Positions 1 to 6,811 of a stretch of DNA of 32,006 nucleotides are shown one piece after another. Under the pieces are notes generated by a model, which saw only the letters and a program-made list of their open reading frames with translations, searched no databases and was not told where the DNA came from. The DNA is from JAFGJU01 sp964570935 (GTDB lineage: Bacteria > Eisenbacteria > RBG-16-71-46 > JAFGJU01), in assembly GCA_964570935.1 (NCBI GenBank), contig CAZMZP010000052.1, positions 1 through 32,006 on the forward strand, written 5' to 3'. Both the position numbers and the translations under genes were made by a program. The number at the start of each line of letters is the position of its first letter. The first letter of the stretch is position 1.

Positions 1-7
1 GGATTCC

Positions 8-2683
8 GTGTTCGGCGCGGTGAGCGGCATCATTTCCGAGGAGGAGTGGGTGAGGTCCGAGCTGGACGGACTGCTCTCCGAGCTGAGATTGGGCGGTGAC
101 AGGGAGGAGATCTGTGAGCTCATCGCCGCTCACGTGTGTCCCCATCCGTCCATCTCGCGACGAGAACCGCGGGCGCTCCTGCGACCCTGCGTCGAGCTCC
201 TGGCCAGCTCGGAGATAGACGTGTCGAGCGGCATCCAGTACAGGGCCTCGGCGTTCCTGGGCCGGCTGGCCGACGCGCGCTCGTCCGAAGCTCTGATAAA
301 CGCGCTGAGCCGCTCCGCGCCTGCGCACTCGTTCCTGCGGTCAAATCTCGTGTACGCCCTTGGTAATCTCAGAGAAGAGAGAGCGTTAACGCTTTTCGCT
401 AAGATATTGGATGAGCCGGATCGCGTCGCGGTGCCGTGCGCCGGCGGGCGTTCGGAGTACCTGCACCCTACCGACTCCGAGAAGCGTGAGGTGGTATGGG
501 CGCTGGGCAAGTTGGGCGCGGAGGCCGTGGCCGCGCTGCCGTCGCTCACGAAGTTTGTGGACAGCCCGGACCGGGAGACCAGGATATACCTGGCCTGGGC
601 CATGGGGGCGATAGGGGCCGGGCAGAAACAGGCGTCCGGAGGCATAGACGCCACGATTCCGATTGCGTTGATGAACATCCTCACCGGTAATGACGCTCCG
701 GCGTTCGAGGAAGCGACGTTCGGCCTGCGACGTCTCGGGCTGCCCGACTTCCTTCATACGCTTTACCTGCGCGACTTCAAGACCGTGCCCATACTGTCCC
801 TCAAGCCCAGCAACACGGGCCTGTACGAGCTCTCTGAGACGCTTCTTCATCTCGCGTCGGTGAAGGGGCCGGTCGTGATGGCCGTGACCGGAGACTCCGG
901 CACGGGAAAGACCTATTTCTGCAGCACGATCGCCCGCGGGTTCGGCGGCATCGAGGGGCACGAGATTCTGTATCTCATGCGGGACGCTCCGGAGAACAGG
1001 GTGTTCGACCGCATCCTCGGGCTGAAATGGCTGAAGGCGCACAACGAGGCCAGGTTCTATGAAAACTACCCGGTCTCGGAGGACCAGGACGACCCCGACG
1101 CGTTCTTCGAGGAGTTCCTCGGGCAGAACGCCGACAAGAAACTCATAATCCTGGACGGTTGGAGAGACGAGGCCTACTTCCACCAGGTCGTCAGGAAGTT
1201 CTACGAAAAGGGACACCTGGACGTGCTGGTCAGATTCCAGACCGCTTTCTCCACGAGAAGGATCAACCTGGAACAGCGCGAGGGGACCTTGGAGAGAGTC
1301 AGGATGCACCTTCCGCTTATCGAGACTCCCGCGATGGAGGAGACCCGGTTCTACCAGGAAGGAGCGGTGCTGATATACCACCTGGACAACTCGATTCCGT
1401 CCAGGCTGACCGGACCCGAGATCCGCGAGGTGTTCGACAGGCAGAAGATCGAGACCTGGGGCGACCAGATCCGTGTGGGCAGGTTTGCCCGGAACACGAG
1501 GCCGCTCGCGGTCCGGGGCGAGAAGCTGAGCCTCCGTGCCGGGCGCGTCTCCGTCGAGGCCGAGCCGGTCCCGCTGGGTGAGCCGCTTTCCTTCACCCCG
1601 GCCGAAGAGAGTTTCCTCAGGGTCCTCAACGAAGACGTGAGCGCGGACCCCAACCTGCTTCAACTCATCAGACTGAGGAAGACGGAGGTCGACAGGATCG
1701 CCTTCTACAACCACGGCCAGCTGGCCTTCTGCGGGAGCGACGGCAGCGTGGGGGTGCTGACCGGCTACAACGACAGGGTGTACGAGACGAGAGTGCACGA
1801 AGCAAGCGCCGTCGGGATCGCCGTGGTCGGCGGCGACGTGTGTTCCGTGGACTCAGCGGGCGAAATGGCGATAACTTCGTTCAAGAAGAACACGGTGACG
1901 CCCCTGCCGCGCCGCCCCGCGCCGGCCCTCGTGGTGGCTCCGTTCGGAGAAAGCAGCTTTGTGACTGGACACGCCGACGGCGCGGTCACCGTGTGGGACC
2001 TCGAAAGCTGCAGCGCGCGCACACTCAAGGGCCACCAGGCCCCAGTGGTGACGGTGGCCGCAGACAGAAGGGGCAGGGTGTTTTCCGGAAGCGCGGACGG
2101 ACAGGTCAGGGTATGGAACCTGGAGCGCGGGACCGTGACCGTGCTGGAGGTGGGCGACGGGCCGGTCCGCGCGCTGGACGTGTACGTCGATGGGCGGATT
2201 GCGCTGGCGTGCGGCCGCGACAGTCCGGCGCGTTGCGGGATTCTCATACTCGACCCGGAGTTGGGCGCGTGCGACGCGCTGGACCCGGAAGGGTGTGGAG
2301 AACTGCGCGCTCTCAGCGTGTATTTCGACGGCCGGATCATGGCGGGGCTGGACGTGCGAGGGGACGAAGGCCACGAGGGTGCGCCCTCGCGTCGCGGTCC
2401 GGAGGAACCCGGCAGTGACGGAGGCCGCGTGTGTCCCGGCAGTCTGGTCGTGCTGGATCCGCGGCCGGACTTCCTGTGCCACAACTCGTTGAGCGGCCAC
2501 GGCGCCGAGACTCACGACTGCGTAAGCATGGGTCCCCGCATCGTGACCTGCGGCACCGAGACTTCGGGCGAGCGCACTCTCAGGATATGGGGCACCGCGA
2601 CCTACGTCGCGAAGGAGCTGGGTAAGCTGAGGCTCATGCCCGAGACCATGGGGAAGCCGCCCTACTATCGCTCTCTTTTCTGA
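8..2683 (+). CDS. HEAT repeat / P-loop NTPase / WD40 beta-propeller fusion protein (5' end may be cut)
   Basis: Three-part protein of at least 891 residues. Residues about 40-260 are helical HEAT-like repeats (recurring 'ALGNLREERAL', 'ALGKLGAEAV', 'AMGAIGAG' units). A Walker A motif GDSGTGKT lies at 295-302, and a hydrophobic strand ending in Asp at 383 (LIILDGW) is the likely Walker B. The segment SEDQDDPDAFFEEF resembles the uridine kinase / phosphoribulokinase group of P-loop kinases. Residues about 555-870 carry seven WD40-like units (for example GHADGAVTVWD, GSADGQVRVWN, the last ending TLRIWGT), enough for one closed propeller. No signal peptide or membrane segment is seen, so it is probably cytosolic. 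The architecture recalls STAND-type signalling NTPases, but I see no clear NACHT or NB-ARC motifs and cannot assign a substrate. The frame is open to the window edge, so the GTG at 8 may not be the true start. The exporter gene follows 36 nt downstream. Confidence 0.8.
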   Translation: MFGAVSGIISEEEWVRSELDGLLSELRLGGDREEICELIAAHVCPHPSISRREPRALLRPCVELLASSEIDVSSGIQYRASAFLGRLADARSSEALINALSRSAPAHSFLRSNLVYALGNLREERALTLFAKILDEPDRVAVPCAGGRSEYLHPTDSEKREVVWALGKLGAEAVAALPSLTKFVDSPDRETRIYLAWAMGAIGAGQKQASGGIDATIPIALMNILTGNDAPAFEEATFGLRRLGLPDFLHTLYLRDFKTVPILSLKPSNTGLYELSETLLHLASVKGPVVMAVTGDSGTGKTYFCSTIARGFGGIEGHEILYLMRDAPENRVFDRILGLKWLKAHNEARFYENYPVSEDQDDPDAFFEEFLGQNADKKLIILDGWRDEAYFHQVVRKFYEKGHLDVLVRFQTAFSTRRINLEQREGTLERVRMHLPLIETPAMEETRFYQEGAVLIYHLDNSIPSRLTGPEIREVFDRQKIETWGDQIRVGRFARNTRPLAVRGEKLSLRAGRVSVEAEPVPLGEPLSFTPAEESFLRVLNEDVSADPNLLQLIRLRKTEVDRIAFYNHGQLAFCGSDGSVGVLTGYNDRVYETRVHEASAVGIAVVGGDVCSVDSAGEMAITSFKKNTVTPLPRRPAPALVVAPFGESSFVTGHADGAVTVWDLESCSARTLKGHQAPVVTVAADRRGRVFSGSADGQVRVWNLERGTVTVLEVGDGPVRALDVYVDGRIALACGRDSPARCGILILDPELGACDALDPEGCGELRALSVYFDGRIMAGLDVRGDEGHEGAPSRRGPEEPGSDGGRVCPGSLVVLDPRPDFLCHNSLSGHGAETHDCVSMGPRIVTCGTETSGERTLRIWGTATYVAKELGKLRLMPETMGKPPYYRSLF

Positions 2684-2719
2684 TCCTCGGGCGACGGCCC
2701 GGTTTTCCGCGAGACAGCA

Positions 2720-3595
2720 ATGGACACCAAGAAGGCGGGTGTGCTGGCCATCCTGGCTGCCAGCGTCATGTGGGCGGTGGAGCCCATACTCACGAAAGTC
2801 GCGGCCAGGAGCACTGATTTCCTGCAGATTGCCACTACCAGGTCCATCGTGTCGGCTCTGATCGCACTGGGGTACGTCTGTCTCACCAACAGGGGCAATC
2901 TGAAAGTGCCTCGCAGGCACGTGCCGCGACTCGTGTACATCGGAGTGGTCGGAACGGTGGTCGCGGACCTGCTCTACGTGCTCTCCCTGACCAAGATTCC
3001 GGTAATCAATGCCGTGCTCCTCGGCCACATGCAACCCATCTTCATCGTGCTCATCGGGTTTTTCTTCTTGAAAGAGGACAGGCTCACGCTGTTCGACTAC
3101 CTCGGCATACTGCTCATGGTGGCGGCCGGGCTCCTGGTCACCACGCAGACGCCGGTCAACCTGTCCGCCCTGCGGCTGGGCAGCTCCGGCGACCTGCTGG
3201 TCCTGGTGGCCACGTTCGCCTGGGCCACCACCGCGGTGGTTATGAGGAAGTACCTCCGGGACCTGAACGCGGGAGTACTCGTGTTCTACAGATTCCTGAT
3301 AGGCGCGGTCGTGTTCGTGTCGTACATCGTTGCCACCACCGCGCTCAGCGTCACGAGCGTCTGCCAGGTCCTGGTGGGCGTGGTCGTCGGAGTGGGCAGC
3401 GTGCTGTACTACGAGGGCCTGAAGAGGATCAAGGCGGCGCAGGTTTCCGCGCTGGAGCTCGCCACGCCGTTTTTCGCGGCCGCTCTGGCGTACTTCCTGC
3501 TCAGCGAGTCGTTCACCGCCATGCAGGTCGTCGGCATCATGCTGCTCGTGCCGGGGATCCACTTCCTGTCCAGGAAAGAGGAAGCCTACTTCTAA
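2720..3595 (+). CDS. EamA/DMT-family membrane transporter
   Basis: A 291-residue polytopic membrane protein with about ten hydrophobic segments arranged as two similar halves (residues about 5-145 and 150-285), the usual build and length of the drug/metabolite transporter (EamA, formerly DUF6) family. The N-terminus (AILAASVMWAVEPILTK) and the internal GDLLVLVATFAWATTAVVMRKYL match the start of each repeat. Members export amino acids, nucleotides or other small metabolites across the inner membrane; the substrate cannot be read from sequence. The gene starts 36 nt after the HEAT/WD40 gene with no clear Shine-Dalgarno sequence or terminator between them, so co-transcription is likely. It converges on the saccharopine-dehydrogenase-like gene. 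Confidence 0.85.
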   Translation: MDTKKAGVLAILAASVMWAVEPILTKVAARSTDFLQIATTRSIVSALIALGYVCLTNRGNLKVPRRHVPRLVYIGVVGTVVADLLYVLSLTKIPVINAVLLGHMQPIFIVLIGFFFLKEDRLTLFDYLGILLMVAAGLLVTTQTPVNLSALRLGSSGDLLVLVATFAWATTAVVMRKYLRDLNAGVLVFYRFLIGAVVFVSYIVATTALSVTSVCQVLVGVVVGVGSVLYYEGLKRIKAAQVSALELATPFFAAALAYFLLSESFTAMQVVGIMLLVPGIHFLSRKEEAYF

Positions 3596-3636
3596 CGGAG
3601 CCCGCTCCCGGGCGCGCGGCGTGCGACCGGAGAAAC

Positions 3637-3675
3637 AGTCCGGGCCGGCGGGTGCTGTTCCAGCCGGCCCAGACT
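3637..3675. terminator. Hairpin between convergent genes
   Basis: An 8-bp perfect GC stem (3642-3649 with 3663-3670, 13-nt loop) is extended by a further 4 bp (AGTC 3637-3640 with GACT 3672-3675) across one mismatch. It sits between the ends of two convergent genes. There is no T-run on either side, so it may act as a transcript-end stabiliser rather than a true intrinsic terminator. Confidence 0.45.
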
Positions 3676-3706
3676 CCGTGCCTTAGCTCAACGCCTCGTG
3701 CTGGCG

Positions 3707-4942
3707 TCAGACGGCCGTTTTCTCCTCCAGGATCATTATGTTCCGCTTCTCGAGCTCCTTCAGGAACCTCTTGTAGAGCGGTCCGTATATGCAGTCCTCG
3801 GGGGGCACTATCCCTTTCTCTTTTATCCTGCCCTCGAGCAGGAACTTCGCGGTTATGGCCACCGGGAAACCGGTCACTCTCATCATCGACGAGATGCCGT
3901 TCTTCCTGTCCGCCTCGTCCCACATGAAGTACTCGATCTTCACGTCCCTGCCGTTCTTCTTTCCCTTGACCGTGTTGTACATGACGCACACGTCTGTCTC
4001 GCCCTTCTGCGGCTTTAGACGCGGCGTGATCATCGAGAGCAGGAATTCCCGCGGCACGATCTTGCTCTTGCCGAATTGATGGGGCGTGATGTCGAGCAGC
4101 CCGCACTCCTTGAGTGTGTCGACGCCCTCCCAGTGGCCGGGCCAGCGCACGGTCTTCTCCGCGAACTCCTTCAGCTGCGGCCTGGTATAGATGAAGCTCG
4201 GCATGCCCGGGGTCACCGCGCACATCAGCTGCTCGTCCTTGCCGAACTTGTCGAACCTGAATCTTTCCCTGTCGCCGATGGCCGGGACCTCGACTACCTT
4301 TCCGCCCTTCACCACGTACAGGTTGATCATGTATTCGCGGAGCACGTGTTCGAAGGTCCACGTGATCATGTACCTCAGAGGGTGCTTCGCGGCGTATTCC
4401 TTCGCGGGAATCCCGCCGACCCTGGCTATGGCCGATTCCGCGACGTCGAGCTTCCTGATGGCCTCGCCGCAGGTCACGTTGCTCAGGCCGGGAGCGAACC
4501 CCTGGCCGTCCACGAACGTGACCCCGTTCTTTATCGCGGTCTTGTGCAGCCAGTCGCCGTACTTGTTCAAAGTCATTCCCTTGGGGAGCTGCAGCCCCTC
4601 GGTCTCGTAGGCGTCAGGCCTGCGGTGGTATTCTTCCAGCATGTCGACTATGTCGAGGCCCGCCTCTATCGCGAAGTGGGCTATCTTGTAGCTTCTGCGC
4701 CTGTCGGGCACGGCAATCGCGCCGGCGTCGTACTGCTGCATCAGCTTGATGGCGGCCTTCTTGTCGGTGAGGTCCACCACATGGGTGACCACCTTCTTCC
4801 CGCCTATCCAGCGTTTGACCTTGTCCAGCGTGTCCTTGTGCCTGCCGGTGATTCCGACGACCTCGACATCGCTGTCCTTGGCCAGATCCCAGGCCACCGC
4901 GGAGCCAATCTTACCCGAACCGCCGAAAACGAGCGCCTTCAT
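3707..4942 (-). CDS. Saccharopine dehydrogenase family oxidoreductase
   Basis: A 411-residue protein with an N-terminal Rossmann fold (GGSGKIGSAVAWDLA, residues 8-22, then the second-strand segment VVGITGRH) and the longer C-terminal domain of saccharopine dehydrogenase-like enzymes (DGQGFAPGLSNVTCGEA, a later RYMITWTFEHV block, and TVRWPGHWEGV). The family includes saccharopine reductase, lysine 6-dehydrogenase and carboxynorspermidine synthase; the length and layout fit the lysine 6-dehydrogenase-like branch best, but the substrate is not certain. A strong Shine-Dalgarno (AGGAGG) lies 7 nt before the ATG at 4942. The gene is divergent from citrate synthase across a 347-bp region and near several amino-acid oxidation genes, which fits a role in amino-acid metabolism with NAD(P) as cofactor. 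Confidence 0.75.
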   Translation of the reverse strand: MKALVFGGSGKIGSAVAWDLAKDSDVEVVGITGRHKDTLDKVKRWIGGKKVVTHVVDLTDKKAAIKLMQQYDAGAIAVPDRRRSYKIAHFAIEAGLDIVDMLEEYHRRPDAYETEGLQLPKGMTLNKYGDWLHKTAIKNGVTFVDGQGFAPGLSNVTCGEAIRKLDVAESAIARVGGIPAKEYAAKHPLRYMITWTFEHVLREYMINLYVVKGGKVVEVPAIGDRERFRFDKFGKDEQLMCAVTPGMPSFIYTRPQLKEFAEKTVRWPGHWEGVDTLKECGLLDITPHQFGKSKIVPREFLLSMITPRLKPQKGETDVCVMYNTVKGKKNGRDVKIEYFMWDEADRKNGISSMMRVTGFPVAITAKFLLEGRIKEKGIVPPEDCIYGPLYKRFLKELEKRNIMILEEKTAV

Positions 4943-5041
4943 GCTGCTTCCTCCTTCCGTCCGTGAGCGAGCCTACGAAACGAGCATACGCGCATTAAGA
5001 CCGGAGCATAGCACACATTGGGGGCCATTTCACCGCGTTAT

Positions 5042-5064
5042 GGGAGGGGCGTGGGAGGGGGGGG
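5042..5064 (+). other. Predicted G-quadruplex
   Basis: Four G-tracts are separated by loops of 1, 3 and 1 nt: GGG (5042-5044), GGGG (5046-5049), GGG (5053-5055) and a run of eight G (5057-5064). This satisfies the usual quadruplex pattern with very short loops. It lies between two divergent promoter regions on the non-template strand for citrate synthase, upstream of its predicted -35. Confidence 0.6.
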
Positions 5065-5126
5065 CGGTCGGCGGAGTGCTCCCCGGGCCTCGTGGAAGTC
5101 GGACGCGACAGCCTGGCTTTTTTGTG

Positions 5127-5155
5127 TTGCCGTTTGCCGTGCGGTCCTGTAGTAT
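5127..5155 (+). promoter_or_regulatory. Candidate sigma70 promoter for citrate synthase
   Basis: TTGCCG (5127-5132) and TAGTAT (5150-5155) are separated by 17 bp. Transcription would begin near 5162 and give a leader of about 128 nt with several small hairpins before the AAGGAGG ribosome binding site at about 5278. Confidence 0.45.
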
Positions 5156-5289
5156 CCTGTGTTCGCTCTATCGGTGTGTCGATTTGAGGTCCTGTCCGAA
5201 AGGACTTAGCCCCCCCGAGGTTCCGGATGCGCGACAGACTTGCTCTGCCGGCCCGGGAGCGGGGGTTCCGAACCACAAGGAGGTAGCAG

Positions 5290-6567
5290 ATGGCGACTCT
5301 GCACGAAACATTGGCTCAGCAGCTGCCGAAGATCCGCGAGGAGATCAAGGCGCTCGTTAAGGAGAACGGCAGCAAGGTCATCTCGGAGGTGACGGTCGAG
5401 CAGGCATACGGCGGCATGAGGGGCGTGAAGGGCATGATCTGCGACACGTCGGTCGTGGAGCTTGACCAGGGGCTGATCATCCGCGGCAGGCCGATAGGCC
5501 AGCTCACGGAGCAGACTCCGGAAGAGATCTTCTGGCTGCTGCTCACCGGCGAGCTCCCCGACAAGGACGGCCTCAAGTCGCTCGAGGACGAGCTCAAGAA
5601 GCGCTCCGGTACCCCCGGCTACGTGTGGGACGTGCTCAAGGCCATGCCCGCCGATTCGCACCCGATGGTTATGCTGGACACGGCGATACTGGTCATGGAG
5701 AAGGAGTCGCAGTTCAGGAAGCGCTACGACGCCGGCATGAAGAAAGACGAGTACTGGATGCCGATGCTCGAGGACACTCTGAACATCCTGGCCACAATGC
5801 CCGAAATCGCGGCCGGCATCTATCGCATGCGGTTCAACAAGGGTGCGCGCCTGGCCCCGAAGCCGGAGCTCGGAATGGCGGGCAACTACGCCTACATGCT
5901 GGGCCTTCCGGATCCGAAGGGTGACTTCGCGCAGTTGATGAGACTGTACCTCGTGCTGCACAGCGACCACGAGGGCGGCAACGTCAGCGCCTTTTCCGGC
6001 CACACCGTGGCGTCGGCGCTGTCCGACATGTACTACGCGCTTTCCGCCGGGCTGAACGGTCTGGCCGGTCCGCTCCACGGGCTCGCCAACCAGGAGTGCC
6101 TTGCGTTCGTGCTGGAGACGATGAAGAAGTTCAACGGCGTGCCGAGCGACGAGGAGCTCAAGAAGTTCGCTTGGGACACGCTCAATTCGGGCAAGGTCAT
6201 TCCGGGTTACGGACACGCCGTGCTCAGGGTGACCGACCCGAGGTTCACTGCGTTCCTGGCGTTCGGGAAGAAGTACTGCCCGCAGGATCCGGTGTTCCAG
6301 ATTGTCGAGAAGATCTTCAACATCGTGCCGGGCGTCCTGAAAGAGCAGGGCAAGGCGAAGGACCCGTGGCCGAACGTGGACGCGGCTTCCGGAGCGCTGC
6401 TGTACCACTACGGCATGACCGAGTTCGCTTACTACACTGTCCTATTCAGCGTTTCGCGCGCGATGGGCATCTGTGCCCAGGCCATCCTCAACAGGGGGAT
6501 AGGCGCGCCGATCGTCAGGCCCAAGTCGGTTTCGACCGAGTGGGTGCAGAAGGCAGTGAAGAAGTAG
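5290..6567 (+). CDS. Citrate synthase, mitochondrial/Geobacter type
   Basis: A 425-residue Si-type citrate synthase joining oxaloacetate and acetyl-CoA. The catalytic triad is visible: His263 in GPLHGLANQE, His309 in GYGHAV and Asp364 in NVDAASG. The spacings (46 and 55 residues) equal those of pig heart His274/His320/Asp375, and the HSDHEGGNVSAFSGH block is typical of the eukaryote-type branch rather than the Gram-negative hexameric or short Gram-positive enzymes. Known bacterial members of this branch include Geobacter; some related enzymes run in reverse in the reversed oxidative TCA cycle (Desulfurella, Thermosulfidibacter). A strong AAGGAGG sits 6-7 nt before the ATG. The gene is monocistronic, ended by a strong hairpin, and lies next to amino-acid oxidation genes feeding 2-oxoglutarate. 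Confidence 0.95.
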   Translation: MATLHETLAQQLPKIREEIKALVKENGSKVISEVTVEQAYGGMRGVKGMICDTSVVELDQGLIIRGRPIGQLTEQTPEEIFWLLLTGELPDKDGLKSLEDELKKRSGTPGYVWDVLKAMPADSHPMVMLDTAILVMEKESQFRKRYDAGMKKDEYWMPMLEDTLNILATMPEIAAGIYRMRFNKGARLAPKPELGMAGNYAYMLGLPDPKGDFAQLMRLYLVLHSDHEGGNVSAFSGHTVASALSDMYYALSAGLNGLAGPLHGLANQECLAFVLETMKKFNGVPSDEELKKFAWDTLNSGKVIPGYGHAVLRVTDPRFTAFLAFGKKYCPQDPVFQIVEKIFNIVPGVLKEQGKAKDPWPNVDAASGALLYHYGMTEFAYYTVLFSVSRAMGICAQAILNRGIGAPIVRPKSVSTEWVQKAVKK

Positions 6568-6613
6568 GGGCTTTGTGCGGTTGGAGATTCTCCCCGTTCG
6601 CACAGCCGAAGAA

Positions 6614-6647
6614 AGACGCCGGGTGCTCTCGCGAGCGCCCGGCGTCT
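6614..6647 (+). terminator. Strong hairpin terminator after citrate synthase
   Basis: A 15-bp stem (6614-6628 with 6633-6647) has one T-G wobble and a TCGC loop. It lies about 50 nt after the citrate synthase stop and is followed by a short TGCGTTT stretch. The stem is very stable; the U-tract is weak. Confidence 0.75.
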
Positions 6648-6681
6648 GCGTTTGTGGGGAGCTTGCGCTCTTCGTTTCCGC

Positions 6682-6711
6682 TTGACCCTCCGCGCGCGAC
6701 GGGTTATCATA
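6682..6711 (+). promoter_or_regulatory. Candidate promoter and palindrome for the flavoprotein operon
   Basis: TTGACC (6682-6687) is followed 15 bp later by TATCAT (6703-6708). The -10 lies inside an 11-bp palindrome GTTAT-C-ATAAC (6701-6711), which could be an operator or simply a symmetric -10 region. The 5' leader would be about 95 nt. Spacing is shorter than optimal. Confidence 0.35.
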
Positions 6712-6811
6712 ACGTGTTTACTCATTGCGTGGCATTGTGTTCAGCCAGTGACGGCGGCCCAGCCTCACTGCGACTGGTTCAAGCGGCTAACCAGAGGGGA
6801 AGGTCTTAGTA

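Larger units (their letters stand above)
4943..5289. other. Divergent intergenic control region
   Basis: The 347 bp between the divergent saccharopine-dehydrogenase-like and citrate synthase genes hold no credible gene. On the minus strand a TGC-TATGCT extended -10 element (5005-5010) and a second TATGCT (4983-4988) could serve the minus gene. The plus strand has a G-rich tract (5042-5064, listed separately) and a promoter for citrate synthase. The citrate synthase leader has a small GTCC-GAAA-GGAC tetraloop hairpin (5194-5205), a C-run at about 5209-5215 that could pair with a G-run near 5262, and the inverted repeat GGTTC-C-GAACC just before the ribosome binding site. Confidence 0.5.

Noticed and set aside
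386..1798. 470-residue open frame on the minus strand
   Set aside because: Antisense to the HEAT/P-loop/WD40 gene, which has clear motifs; no signatures of its own.
1853..3562. 569-residue open frame on the minus strand
   Set aside because: It spans antisense of two unrelated plus-strand genes with recognisable domains and has no motif of its own.
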